Shown here: in pieces, positions 1 through 6,347 of the stretch
Numbering within the stretch: the stretch's first letter is position 1
Layout of the letters: every line of letters starts with the position of its first letter
Assembly: GCA_947490035.1 (NCBI GenBank)
Contig: CANLGS010000145.1
Span: 1-7,992, forward strand
Source of the DNA: Gemmataceae bacterium
Lineage (GTDB): Bacteria > Planctomycetota > Planctomycetia > Gemmatales > Gemmataceae
Length of the DNA: 7,992 bases
Direction of reading: 5' to 3'
The notes under the pieces: model-generated
Told to the model about the DNA's origin: nothing
Database searches by the model: none
The model's input: only the letters and a program-made list of their open reading frames with translations
Made by a program: the position numbers and the translations under genes

Positions 1-90
1 GGATTGGGGGAACTCGTCAGCGAATAGCGCGGCGTAGTCGCGGAGGCGGTCGAGGACAGCGGAATCGAGACTTGGGGTATAGGTCTTCAT
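1..90 (-). CDS. N-terminal fragment of a probable transposase (runs off the left edge)
   Basis: On the minus strand an ATG at 90-88 opens a frame that stays open to the window edge (30 codons, beginning MKTYTPSLDSAVLDRLRDYA and continuing through a stretch reading ALFADEFPQS). The pattern of a short start followed by a DRLRDYAALFADEFP-like helix resembles, from memory, the N-termini of IS701/DDE-type transposases common in Gemmata-like planctomycetes, where a YLxGLLLDGxRKS-type segment would come next, outside this window. No catalytic residue is visible here, so the family call is an inference. G+C of the first 150 bases is about 57% by hand count, lower than in the genes to the right, which fits an acquired element. 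No clear Shine-Dalgarno lies within the 8 bases between the hairpin and the ATG. It could also be an unrelated hypothetical gene. Confidence 0.45.
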   Translation of the reverse strand, partial: MKTYTPSLDSAVLDRLRDYAALFADEFPQS

Positions 91-98
91 GCAAAGTG

Positions 99-133
99 AG
101 AGGGCCGAATCGCTTGAGACGATTCAGCCCTCT
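99..133 (-). repeat. Strong hairpin just upstream of the left-edge gene
   Basis: Two 14-base arms (99-112 and 120-133, AGAGGGCCGAATCG and CGATTCAGCCCTCT) pair with a single mismatch around a 7-base loop. On the minus strand the hairpin lies between the end of the protease gene (stop at 159 or, in the restored frame, 146) and the ATG at 90. No T-run follows it, so a classical intrinsic terminator is not well supported. It may be a terminator-like end of the lysS-protease transcript, the tip of an insertion sequence, or a fold-back structure that limits translation of transposase from read-through mRNA, as known for IS10 and IS50. The only GAG-rich ribosome-binding-like bases near the ATG lie inside the hairpin arm. 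Confidence 0.6.
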
Positions 134-158
134 AACGGAGTAGTACTAAAGCGGAGTC

Positions 159-851
159 CTAATCGCCGCCGAACAGTCGCCCTTCAGGTTCTCGATTTCG
201 GCGGCGTGCATGGCGAACCCGATGTTGTCGGCCCCGCGCTTGCGCGGTCACGACGCCCGCGACCTCGCCCGCGAGCGTGACGAGCGGTCCGCCGCTGTTG
301 CCGGGGTTCACGGCCGCGTCCGTCTGGTAGTACCCGACGCCGTCGAGCGTCACCTTCGTGCTGGACACGCTGCCCTTGTTGAACGACGCCGTGGGCTGGT
401 CCGTCTTCACGACCGGGAACCCCAGCACCGCGACATCGGCTCCGAGTTCGAGTTTGCCGGCCGCGATCTTGAGTACCGGGAACGCGGGGTCGCCGTCCTT
501 CGCCGTGATCTTGAGCGCGGCGAAGTCGCGGTTGTCCTTCGCGGGCGTGGCGTACACCACCTCGGCCTTATAGAAGCGGAGTTCGTCCGCGTCCTTCGGC
601 GACGGCACGCCGACGACGATCACCGTGCCGGCGACCGCCGTTTCGGGCACCACGACGTGCCGGTTGGTGTAGATCAGCCCGTCCTTGCCGACGATGAACC
701 CGGACCCGCTCGCCGGCTCGACGCCGGGCGTGATCCGCTTCACGTACACGACACTCTTGCGCAGCTCGGCGGCGTTGAACTTCGGCTGGGGCTGCGCCGC
801 CGCCGGCGCCGCGAGCGCGGCCACCAGACACGCCACGCACGCGCCACGCAC
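159..851 (-). CDS. Exported trypsin-like (HtrA/DegP-type) serine protease, probably frameshifted at both ends
   Basis: A signal-peptide-like N-terminus (hydrophobic residues about 6-19, ending APAAAQ) precedes a trypsin-2/S1C fold. The catalytic triad is visible: H65 in YTNRHVV, D109 in NRDFAALKI and S186 in NPGNSGGPLV, so the core would be a serine endopeptidase acting outside the cytoplasmic membrane. No PDZ domain follows. The listed frame starts at GTG 851. The better start is ATG 871, with GAGG five bases upstream, but an 11-bp duplication puts it out of frame. After residue 203 the frame turns arginine-rich and stops at 159. One base over, it reads KRGADNIGFAMHAAEIENLK, the conserved closing strand, with a stop at 146-148. 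Removing both lesions would give about 237 residues. It follows lysS on the same strand by 38 bases (from ATG 871). It is probably a recent pseudogene or carries sequencing errors; a truncated active protein is less likely. Confidence 0.8.
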   Translation of the reverse strand: MRGACVACLVAALAAPAAAQPQPKFNAAELRKSVVYVKRITPGVEPASGSGFIVGKDGLIYTNRHVVVPETAVAGTVIVVGVPSPKDADELRFYKAEVVYATPAKDNRDFAALKITAKDGDPAFPVLKIAAGKLELGADVAVLGFPVVKTDQPTASFNKGSVSSTKVTLDGVGYYQTDAAVNPGNSGGPLVTLAGEVAGVVTAQARGRQHRVRHARRRNREPEGRLFGGD

Positions 852-858
852 GCGCCAC
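837..858 (-). repeat. 11-bp tandem duplication breaking the protease start
   Basis: Reading the minus strand, GTGGCGCGTGC occurs at 858-848 and again at 847-837, followed by a third partial copy GTGGCG at 836-831. Deleting one 11-mer joins ATG 871 to the protease frame and gives MTLIRGACVACLVAALAAP, a textbook signal peptide. Because 11 is not a multiple of three, the extra copy shifts the frame. Slippage on a short GC-rich direct repeat is the simplest origin. Confidence 0.85.
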
Positions 859-876
859 GAATCAGGGTCATCGGAA

Positions 877-880
877 CCTC
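877..880 (-). promoter_or_regulatory. Shine-Dalgarno of the original protease start
   Basis: GAGG on the minus strand lies five bases before ATG 871-869. The GTG at 851, the first start in the open protease frame, has no comparable site upstream. This decides in favour of ATG 871 as the ancestral start and so supports the view that the reading frame has since been broken. Confidence 0.55.
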
Positions 881-909
881 GGAGGTGGCGCTACCGGAAC
901 GGAGCCTGC

Positions 910-2406
910 TCACTTATACTCCGGGCGCAGCAGCGGGAACAGGATCACGTCGCGGATGCTCAGCGTGTTGGTCAGCAGCATCACCAGCCGGTCGATGCCG
1001 ACGCCCAGCCCGCCGGCCGGCGGCATCCCGTGCCGCAGCGCGCGGATGAAGTCGTGATCCATCTTCGCCATCGAGTCCTCGGCCGACATCCCGGCCAACT
1101 GCTGCGAGAAAGTCTGCTCCTGCGTGATCGGGTCGTTCAACTCGGTGTAGGCGTTCGCCAGCTCCATGCCGTGAACGTAGAGTTCAAAGCGCTCCGCGAT
1201 CTCCGGGTTCTCGCGCTTCCGCTTCGTGAGCGGACACAGCGGCGCGGGGTAGTCGTGGACGAACACCGGCCCGACGAGCTTCTCTTCCACCAAGTCCTCG
1301 AACAGTTCCTGCACGAGCACGACGTGCGCCTTCGCGACCTTCGGCGCGCCCTTCGACGGGGCCATTTCGAGTTCGACGTTCTCGGCGCGCGCCGCGGCCC
1401 GCACCGCGACCTCGTCGGCCATGTCGCAGCCGACGTGTTCCTTGAACAGCTCGCCGTACTTCGCGCGCTGGAACGGCGGTTCGAAGTTCACCGTCTTCTC
1501 GCCGAACGGAATCGTCCGGCCCGCGCCGAGCGCGTCCACGCACGCGACGATTAGCCCTTCCGTTAAGTCCATCATGCTCCGGTAGTCGCCGTAAGCCTGG
1601 TACAGTTCGAGCATGGTGAACTCCGGGTTGTGCCGCGGGCTGATGCCCTCGTTGCGGAACACGCGCCCGAGTTCGTACACCTTTTCCAGACCTCCCACCA
1701 AGAGGCGCTTCAGCGGCAGTTCGAGCGCGATGCGCACGAACAAATCGATGTCGAGCGCGTTGTGGTGCGTCTCGAACGGGCGCGCCGCGGCGCCGCCGGC
1801 AATCGCGTGGAGCGTCGGCGTCTCCACCTCCATGTACCCTTGCCCGTCGAGGTGGTTGCGGATGGTGCGCATGATCTTCACGCGCTGGTGCGCGCGGCGC
1901 AGCGTGTCCGGCGTGTAGATCATGTCGAGGTAGCGGTGGCGCAGCCGGTACTCGATGTCGCCCAGCCCGAACACGTCCTTCGGGTGCGGCTCCAGCGACT
2001 TCGTGAGGAACGTGAGTTGCGTCACCTGGATGGTGAGTTCGCCGGTCTTGGTCTTGCCGAACTCGCCGTCCACGCCGATCAGGTCGCCGAGGTCGAGCAA
2101 CTGCGCGACCTGCCATTCCTGCGGCGTGATCTTGTTGACGCGAACCATCAACTGCACGCGGCCGGACTGGTCCCAGATTTCGAGGAACAGGAGCTTCCCG
2201 CCGGTGCGCTGTCGGATGACGCGGCCGGCGGCGCGCACCTTCGGCCCCGGCTTCGCCTCGTCGAACCCTTCCGCCGGCAGCAGGCGAATCTCGCCGATGG
2301 GCGTGGTGTTATCGAACCGCTGGCCCCACGGGTCGAGGCCGAGCGCTTCGATCTGGCGGAGCTTCTGGAGGCGGACTTCGGCGAGGTCGGGTGTTTCGTC
2401 GGCCAC
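910..2406 (-). CDS. lysS: Lysyl-tRNA synthetase, class II
   Basis: Cytoplasmic enzyme that activates lysine with ATP and charges tRNA-Lys. The 498-residue length matches bacterial LysRS. The order is: short N-terminal helix, OB-fold anticodon-binding domain (about 57-135, with GRVIRQRTGGKLLFLEIWDQ), the RHRYLDMI linker (157-163), then the class II catalytic core. Motif 1 is around 177-198 (YMEVETPTL). Motif 2 is around 248-272 (RVFRNEGISPRHNPEFTMLE). Motif 3 is 463-495 (GGLGVGIDRLVMLLTN, then IRDVILFPLLRP). All key residues look intact, including R251, E253 and R473. Translation starts at GTG 2406: an in-frame TAA lies 42 bases upstream with no ATG between, and the next in-frame Met is residue 87. 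The ribosome-binding site is weak. The gene diverges from the HEAT-repeat gene and is followed closely by the protease gene on the same strand, a possible shared transcript. Confidence 0.97.
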   Translation of the reverse strand: MADETPDLAEVRLQKLRQIEALGLDPWGQRFDNTTPIGEIRLLPAEGFDEAKPGPKVRAAGRVIRQRTGGKLLFLEIWDQSGRVQLMVRVNKITPQEWQVAQLLDLGDLIGVDGEFGKTKTGELTIQVTQLTFLTKSLEPHPKDVFGLGDIEYRLRHRYLDMIYTPDTLRRAHQRVKIMRTIRNHLDGQGYMEVETPTLHAIAGGAAARPFETHHNALDIDLFVRIALELPLKRLLVGGLEKVYELGRVFRNEGISPRHNPEFTMLELYQAYGDYRSMMDLTEGLIVACVDALGAGRTIPFGEKTVNFEPPFQRAKYGELFKEHVGCDMADEVAVRAAARAENVELEMAPSKGAPKVAKAHVVLVQELFEDLVEEKLVGPVFVHDYPAPLCPLTKRKRENPEIAERFELYVHGMELANAYTELNDPITQEQTFSQQLAGMSAEDSMAKMDHDFIRALRHGMPPAGGLGVGIDRLVMLLTNTLSIRDVILFPLLRPEYK

Positions 2407-2492
2407 GGGTGCGTTCCGTTCGTGTGAGAGTGCGGTGAGTGCGTTTTAGCCCTCTGCTCACACAAGGACACCAGCGAAGTGGAGACGTTCGC

Positions 2493-2560
2493 AGTCGTAA
2501 GGCGCTCGCGGCTTCGCAAGTGGTGCGGTGGACTTGCGAAGCCGCGAGCGGCTTACGACC
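2493..2560. repeat. Long intergenic palindrome A (28-bp arms, 12-base centre)
   Basis: The left arm (2494-2520) and right arm (2533-2559) are inverted copies with one mismatch; a further T-A pair at 2521/2532 extends the stem. Each arm is itself nearly palindromic: the right arm has AAGCCGC-GA-GCGGCTT at 2539-2554 with perfect 7-bp sides, and the left arm has the same with one G for C change. The element can therefore fold as one long hairpin or as two small ones. It sits in the 217-base spacer between divergent lysS and the HEAT gene, which holds no other feature I can support. It is not a terminator for either gene, since both point away. It is most likely a dispersed REP-like or MITE-like element. 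Confidence 0.85.
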
Positions 2561-2623
2561 TACTGGGGTAGGTCTTCGTGTCCCTTCTGCTACCCTAACC
2601 CCACACCTGACGAGGGTCGTGCG

Positions 2624-5119
2624 ATGAACGACGAAGCGGCATTCGTGGCGGCGATCGCGGCGGCACCGGACGACCACCACCTGCCGCTCGTCTTCGCCGA
2701 CTGGCTCGACGACCACGGCGACCCGCGCGGCCAGTGGCTCCGCCACTACGCGGTGCGCGGGTGGCTGCCGCCGACCTACGAGAACCCGGTTCTGAAGCTA
2801 CTCGAATCGCTCGCGAAGAACAAACGTGTGATCGACGTGCGCCGGGCCGCGGAGGTGATCGGCGAACCGCTCGTGCCCGGACTGGTCGAACTGCTCAAGC
2901 ACGAGAAGCCGCGCGTGCGCGAGCAGGCGTGCATGTGCATGCGCAAGATCGGCAAGCGCGCGAAAGCCGCCGTGCCCGCGCTGCTCGACGCGCTGGCCAG
3001 CTCGGAACACAACGTGCGCGAACAGGCCGCGAAAGCGCTTCAGGGGATTGGCACCGACGAGGTGACCAACACGGACCAACTCAAGGCCGCACTCACCGAC
3101 GACAACTGGAACGTGCGCCACCTCGCGAGCAGGGCACTCGGCAAAATGGGTGCGAAGGGTAGCGTGCTGCAAGAACTCGTCGAGAAGTTCGACAGCCCGG
3201 ACGCCGCGGATCGCATCGAGGTCATCGAGAGCTTGATGCAACTCGGCACCGCGGACGCAGTCCCTACATTCGAGCGCGCGATTGACGACCCCGAACCCGA
3301 GGTGCGCGAGAAGGCCGTCGACGCTCTCGGCCGGCAGGGCTACCCCGAGATGGTGCCGGGGCTGTGCCGTGCGATGCGTGATCCGGTCGCGCGGGTGCGC
3401 GCGAGCGCGGCGGGGCAGTTCCATTACAGCGGCAAGACCCCGGAGGCAGTTACCGCGCTCACGGCGCTGCTCGACGATCCGGTGCCCGAAGTGCGGGTCG
3501 CCGCGTGCGCCACGCTCTCCAAAGCCAGCGGGTCGCTCGCGAAGGAACTGGTGCCGAGGTTCCTCGCGCTACTCGGCGATCTTAGCCGAACGGTTTACCT
3601 GAGCGCGATCTCCGCGCTCGGCGCGCTCGCCAAAGGCGACCAGGCCGCGCTGAACGCGCTGATCGCGGAACTCAACAACCGCGATCCCGTGCAACGCGCG
3701 GAAGTGATTCGTGCGGTCGCCGCAGTTGGGCACAACGGCTCCGAGGCGCTGGCTGCGCTCGTCCCGCGCATCAGCGACACGAACGGCGATGTTGCACAGG
3801 TCGCGGCCGAGGTAATCGGCCATTGGACGAAACTGCCCGCGTCGTTAGCGGCACCGCTGCTCGCCCGACTCGCGTGGGTGGGCGAAACCGACACCTACGG
3901 GTGGGAGACCAACACGGTTTTGACCACGCTCGGCAAGATCGAACCGCCGCCGGCCGCTGTGGTCGAGGCGCTGCGTGCGTGCGTGCGGAACCCGCCACAG
4001 GGGTACGGGCAGACGGCGGCGCTGGAGGCGCTCGCCGCGCTCGGCCCGGCCGCCGCCGCCGCGATCCCGGACATCGTCGCGATACTCAACGCGGGCGACG
4101 GGAACCAGAACTACTACACGTCCCAGGCCGCGGTGAGGGCGCTCGCCCGCGTCGGCGGATTGGGCGAACTCGCGGCGCTGCTCGACGGACCGAGCGACAA
4201 CGCCCGCTGGTCCGCACTCCAGGCCACGAACGAACTCGGCGCGGCGGCACTGCCCCTGCTGCCCGCGATGCTCAGGCTATACCGCACCGCCGACGAGTGG
4301 CGGCACAGGCAGGTGGTGGGCGCGATCCGCAACCTCGGCCCCGGTGCTGTCGCGGCGCTCCCCGACCTGTTCGGCGCGCTCGAAGCCGCCGGACCGTGGC
4401 ACGACAAATGGTACACGCTTCAGGCACTTCAGGGGTTCGGGCCGGCGCTCGTGCCATACCTGCCCAGACTCATCGAACTGTCGCGCCGGCCGGAGTCCGC
4501 CGAACTGCTCGGTTCCTTCGCCGCGCTCTTCGCGACATTCGCCCCCGGGGAACCGGCGGTCCGCGAAGCGCTGCGCGAGTTGCTCCGCGCCGCCGCGCCG
4601 GGCGAAGAGACCGACTGGAACCTTCACGCCCGACAGACCGCGCGGCAGGCTTGCGCCGCCGCGCTGCTGACGTTCAACGACGCGGCGCTGCTGCCGGACC
4701 TCGCGCCGCTGGTCACCGACCCGGAAGCAGTCATCCGCACCGCCCTCGTCGGCCAGCTCGACCGGCTCGACACGCCCGCGGTGCTGCCCCTGATTCGGCA
4801 GTTACTCGCCGACGCCAACGACGACGTGCGCCTGCGCGCGGTGGAGGTGCTGGCGCGCCGCGCCGACGCGTCCGACGAGACAATCGCGGCGCTGGTCCGC
4901 GCGGTCGAGGACCGCACTCCGAAGGTGCGCCGCGCCGCGATCGACGCGCTGGGCAAACTGAACGTCGGCACCGACGCGGTACTCGCGGCCCTTTCCGCCG
5001 CGACCGAGGACGCCGATAAGAAGGTGGCCGAACGTGCCGGCGTCGCGCTGCGCAAGTTGACGCCGAAAGAGCCGAAGAAAGCGCCGGGGCCGGCGAAAGG
5101 TAAGAAGAAGCCGAAGTGA
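2624..5119 (+). CDS. TIGR02996-domain protein with many HEAT repeats
   Basis: An 831-residue protein. Residues 1-40 match the planctomycete repeat-companion domain TIGR02996 (LPLVFADWLDDHGDPRGQWL). From about 84 onward come tandem HEAT/PBS-lyase-type helical repeats, roughly 18-20 over about 720 residues. Clear units are DDNWNVRHLASRALGKMG (159-176), DDPEPEVREKAVDALGRQG (221-239), DDPVPEVRVAACATL (284-298) and DRTPKVRRAAIDALGKLN (763-780). The middle (about 400-660) is more diverged and alanine-rich. The tail (811-831) is rich in lysine and proline. No signal peptide or membrane segment is seen, so it is probably a cytosolic protein-binding scaffold; the partner is unknown. ATG 2624 is chosen because GAGGG lies at 2612-2616 and the TIGR02996 domain starts directly there. 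An in-frame GTG at 2528 would translate half of palindrome A and is rejected. No enzymatic motif is visible. Confidence 0.93.
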   Translation: MNDEAAFVAAIAAAPDDHHLPLVFADWLDDHGDPRGQWLRHYAVRGWLPPTYENPVLKLLESLAKNKRVIDVRRAAEVIGEPLVPGLVELLKHEKPRVREQACMCMRKIGKRAKAAVPALLDALASSEHNVREQAAKALQGIGTDEVTNTDQLKAALTDDNWNVRHLASRALGKMGAKGSVLQELVEKFDSPDAADRIEVIESLMQLGTADAVPTFERAIDDPEPEVREKAVDALGRQGYPEMVPGLCRAMRDPVARVRASAAGQFHYSGKTPEAVTALTALLDDPVPEVRVAACATLSKASGSLAKELVPRFLALLGDLSRTVYLSAISALGALAKGDQAALNALIAELNNRDPVQRAEVIRAVAAVGHNGSEALAALVPRISDTNGDVAQVAAEVIGHWTKLPASLAAPLLARLAWVGETDTYGWETNTVLTTLGKIEPPPAAVVEALRACVRNPPQGYGQTAALEALAALGPAAAAAIPDIVAILNAGDGNQNYYTSQAAVRALARVGGLGELAALLDGPSDNARWSALQATNELGAAALPLLPAMLRLYRTADEWRHRQVVGAIRNLGPGAVAALPDLFGALEAAGPWHDKWYTLQALQGFGPALVPYLPRLIELSRRPESAELLGSFAALFATFAPGEPAVREALRELLRAAAPGEETDWNLHARQTARQACAAALLTFNDAALLPDLAPLVTDPEAVIRTALVGQLDRLDTPAVLPLIRQLLADANDDVRLRAVEVLARRADASDETIAALVRAVEDRTPKVRRAAIDALGKLNVGTDAVLAALSAATEDADKKVAERAGVALRKLTPKEPKKAPGPAKGKKKPK

Positions 5120-5124
5120 GGGTC

Positions 5125-5216
5125 AGCATTCTTGACGAGCCGGAAGCGTAAGCGACGGAAAAGCAAGTCCAGCATTCTTGACGAGCCGGAAGCGTAAGCG
5201 ACGGAAAAGCAAGTCC
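5125..5216 (+). repeat. Perfect 46-bp tandem duplication
   Basis: The 46 bases at 5125-5170 (beginning AGCATTCTTGACGAGCCGG, ending AAGCAAGTCC) are repeated without any difference at 5171-5216. Each copy contains the left arm of palindrome B plus its loop and the first three bases (TCC) of the right arm. Only the second copy is followed by the complete right arm. Zero divergence between the copies suggests a recent event. The unit begins six bases after the stop of the HEAT-repeat gene and does not alter it. Confidence 0.9.
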
Positions 5217-5239
5217 GTCGCTTACGCTTCCGGCTCGTC
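5180..5239. repeat. Long intergenic palindrome B (26-bp perfect arms)
   Basis: The arms at 5180-5205 and 5214-5239 are perfect inverted copies around an 8-base loop AAAGCAAG. The first left-arm copy at 5134-5159 can pair with the same right arm as an alternative, giving a 54-base loop. The stem lies after the HEAT gene stop (5119) and before the ATG at 5286, so the transcript hairpin could act in termination or mRNA protection, but no U-run follows. The symmetric structure and the partial duplication suggest a dispersed palindromic element rather than a dedicated terminator. Confidence 0.88.
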
Positions 5240-5285
5240 GGAATAAATACACTGTCCCGGCTGCCACACCACGGAGACGCTCGCC

Positions 5286-6248
5286 ATGGCCGACGCCGCA
5301 CCCACTAACCCCGAAGAGAAGAAGCCCGAAGAGCCGAAGGGCTTCTTCGATAAGGCCGGGGCCGCACTGCCCATCGCGCTCACCGCGCTCGCGACGGTGT
5401 TCGCGTCCATGTCCAACGGCGCACTTCAACAGGCGATGTACTGGAAGTCGCAGGCCGCGCAGGATCAGTCGAAGTCCACCAACCAGTGGTCGCTCGCCGG
5501 CTTCAAGCGCGACCGCGCCCTCACCATGCAGACGGCCGCGGCGCAGCTCCGTGCGATCGCCGGGTACGCGCCCGCCAAGTTCGACACGCAACCGAAGGAC
5601 GCGTCTGCCCCCGACGCGCAGAAGGCGCGCGCGTGGCTGACCGAGCGCGGCGAGAAGGGCGGCCCGCCGCCGGTCAAATTGCCGGACGTGGACGACGAGA
5701 AGATCAAGGAACTGCGCGAGGCGATCGAGAGCCGCGAACCGGAAAGCGAACTGCTCAAGAAGGCCGGGCGCGTCGATATCACCAAACTCAACAAGGCGAT
5801 CGACGACGCGGAGAAGTATGCCGAGCAGACCGACAAGGAGTGGTCTCCGATCATTGGGTCGGCCAACGGCTGGGTGCGGGCGCAACTCCAGATCAAGACC
5901 GACGACCCGGACGCGGCGAAGAAGTCCGCCGGCGCCACCGCGGCGCAGGCCGCCGGCTTCGACCTGGAAGAGCGCCGCTACCGCTCGGAGTCGCGGCTGA
6001 ACCAGGGGATCGCGTTCCTGTACGAGATTCGCGTGAAGGTGAGCGCCGCCGAGAGCGACAAGCACCGCAAGAAGAGCGAGTTCCTCTCCTACGCGATGCT
6101 GGTCGCGCAGATCGGCGCGGTCGCGTCGTCGCTGGCGCTGGCCCGTAAGCAGAAGAGCGCGCTGTGGCTGTTCGCCGCGATGGTCGGGCTGGTCGCCATC
6201 CTCGTCGGCGGGTACGCTCTGGTGCCCGCGACCATGCTCCCGTTCTGA
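5286..6248 (+). CDS. DUF4337-like membrane protein of unknown function
   Basis: A 320-residue protein. A charged N-terminus (PEEKKPEEPKGFFDK) is followed by a membrane segment at about 24-44 (ALPIALTALATVFASM). Next comes a large soluble part (45-262) with amphipathic, charge-rich helices (for example 134-185, probably coiled coil). Two C-terminal membrane segments follow at about 266-286 and 291-313. The N-terminal hydrophobic segment, the aromatic/Gln/Lys stretch after it (MYWKSQAAQDQSKSTNQWSL) and the paired C-terminal segments resemble DUF4337 proteins, though the soluble part looks longer than usual; this is from memory. No catalytic motif is evident. The start is supported by GGAG at 5273-5276, nine bases before ATG 5286. 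A lone AT-rich hexamer TAAATA at 5244-5249 could be a -10 element, but I find no convincing -35. The TGA stop overlaps the left end of palindrome C. Confidence 0.8.
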   Translation: MADAAPTNPEEKKPEEPKGFFDKAGAALPIALTALATVFASMSNGALQQAMYWKSQAAQDQSKSTNQWSLAGFKRDRALTMQTAAAQLRAIAGYAPAKFDTQPKDASAPDAQKARAWLTERGEKGGPPPVKLPDVDDEKIKELREAIESREPESELLKKAGRVDITKLNKAIDDAEKYAEQTDKEWSPIIGSANGWVRAQLQIKTDDPDAAKKSAGATAAQAAGFDLEERRYRSESRLNQGIAFLYEIRVKVSAAESDKHRKKSEFLSYAMLVAQIGAVASSLALARKQKSALWLFAAMVGLVAILVGGYALVPATMLPF

Positions 6249-6334
6249 GAGTAGCCCGCCGCTCCGCGGCGGTTCTTCGTGTTTGTCTGACGAGGCGTGA
6301 GAGAAAAGCCGCCGCGGAGCGGCGGGCTACTCTC
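6247..6334. repeat. Long intergenic palindrome C (26-bp perfect arms)
   Basis: The arms at 6247-6272 and 6309-6334 are perfect inverted copies around a 36-base centre. Each arm is also a small hairpin by itself: CCGCCGC-TCC-GCGGCGG at 6256-6272 and its mirror at 6309-6325. The element can therefore form one long stem or two short ones. Its left end includes the last two bases of the preceding stop codon, and its right end is one base from the Shine-Dalgarno of the next gene. No T-run follows, so intrinsic termination is uncertain. In a transcript spanning both genes the stem would sit directly against the ribosome-binding site of the methyltransferase. Confidence 0.88.
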
Positions 6335-6335
6335 C

Positions 6336-6342
6336 GGAAGGA
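6336..6342 (+). promoter_or_regulatory. Shine-Dalgarno deciding the methyltransferase start
   Basis: GGAAGGA lies five bases before ATG 6348. An upstream in-frame start at 6297 would lie inside palindrome C and translate its right arm (MREKPPRSGGLLSGRIP), so 6348 is the credible start. Confidence 0.7.
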
Positions 6343-6347
6343 TTCCT

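Noticed and set aside
99..133. Intrinsic terminator for the lysS-protease transcript
   Set aside because: The stem is good but no T-run follows on either strand, so it is listed only as a hairpin.
2528..2623. N-terminal extension of the HEAT protein from GTG 2528
   Set aside because: It would translate the right arm of palindrome A. ATG 2624 has its own GAGGG site and begins the TIGR02996 domain.
5123..5240. CRISPR-like array in the HEAT/DUF4337-like spacer
   Set aside because: There are only two directly adjacent copies with no spacer between them, and the unit is half of a hairpin. This is a tandem duplication, not a CRISPR.
4624..5301. Long open frames on the minus strand opposite the HEAT gene and its downstream spacer
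   Set aside because: They are shadow frames of a high-G+C gene, with Arg/Ser-rich translations, and part of them comes from the palindromic repeat (SVAYASGSS-type peptide).
6297..6347. N-terminal extension of the methyltransferase from 6297
   Set aside because: It reads through palindrome C, and the good ribosome-binding site at 6336-6342 belongs to ATG 6348.
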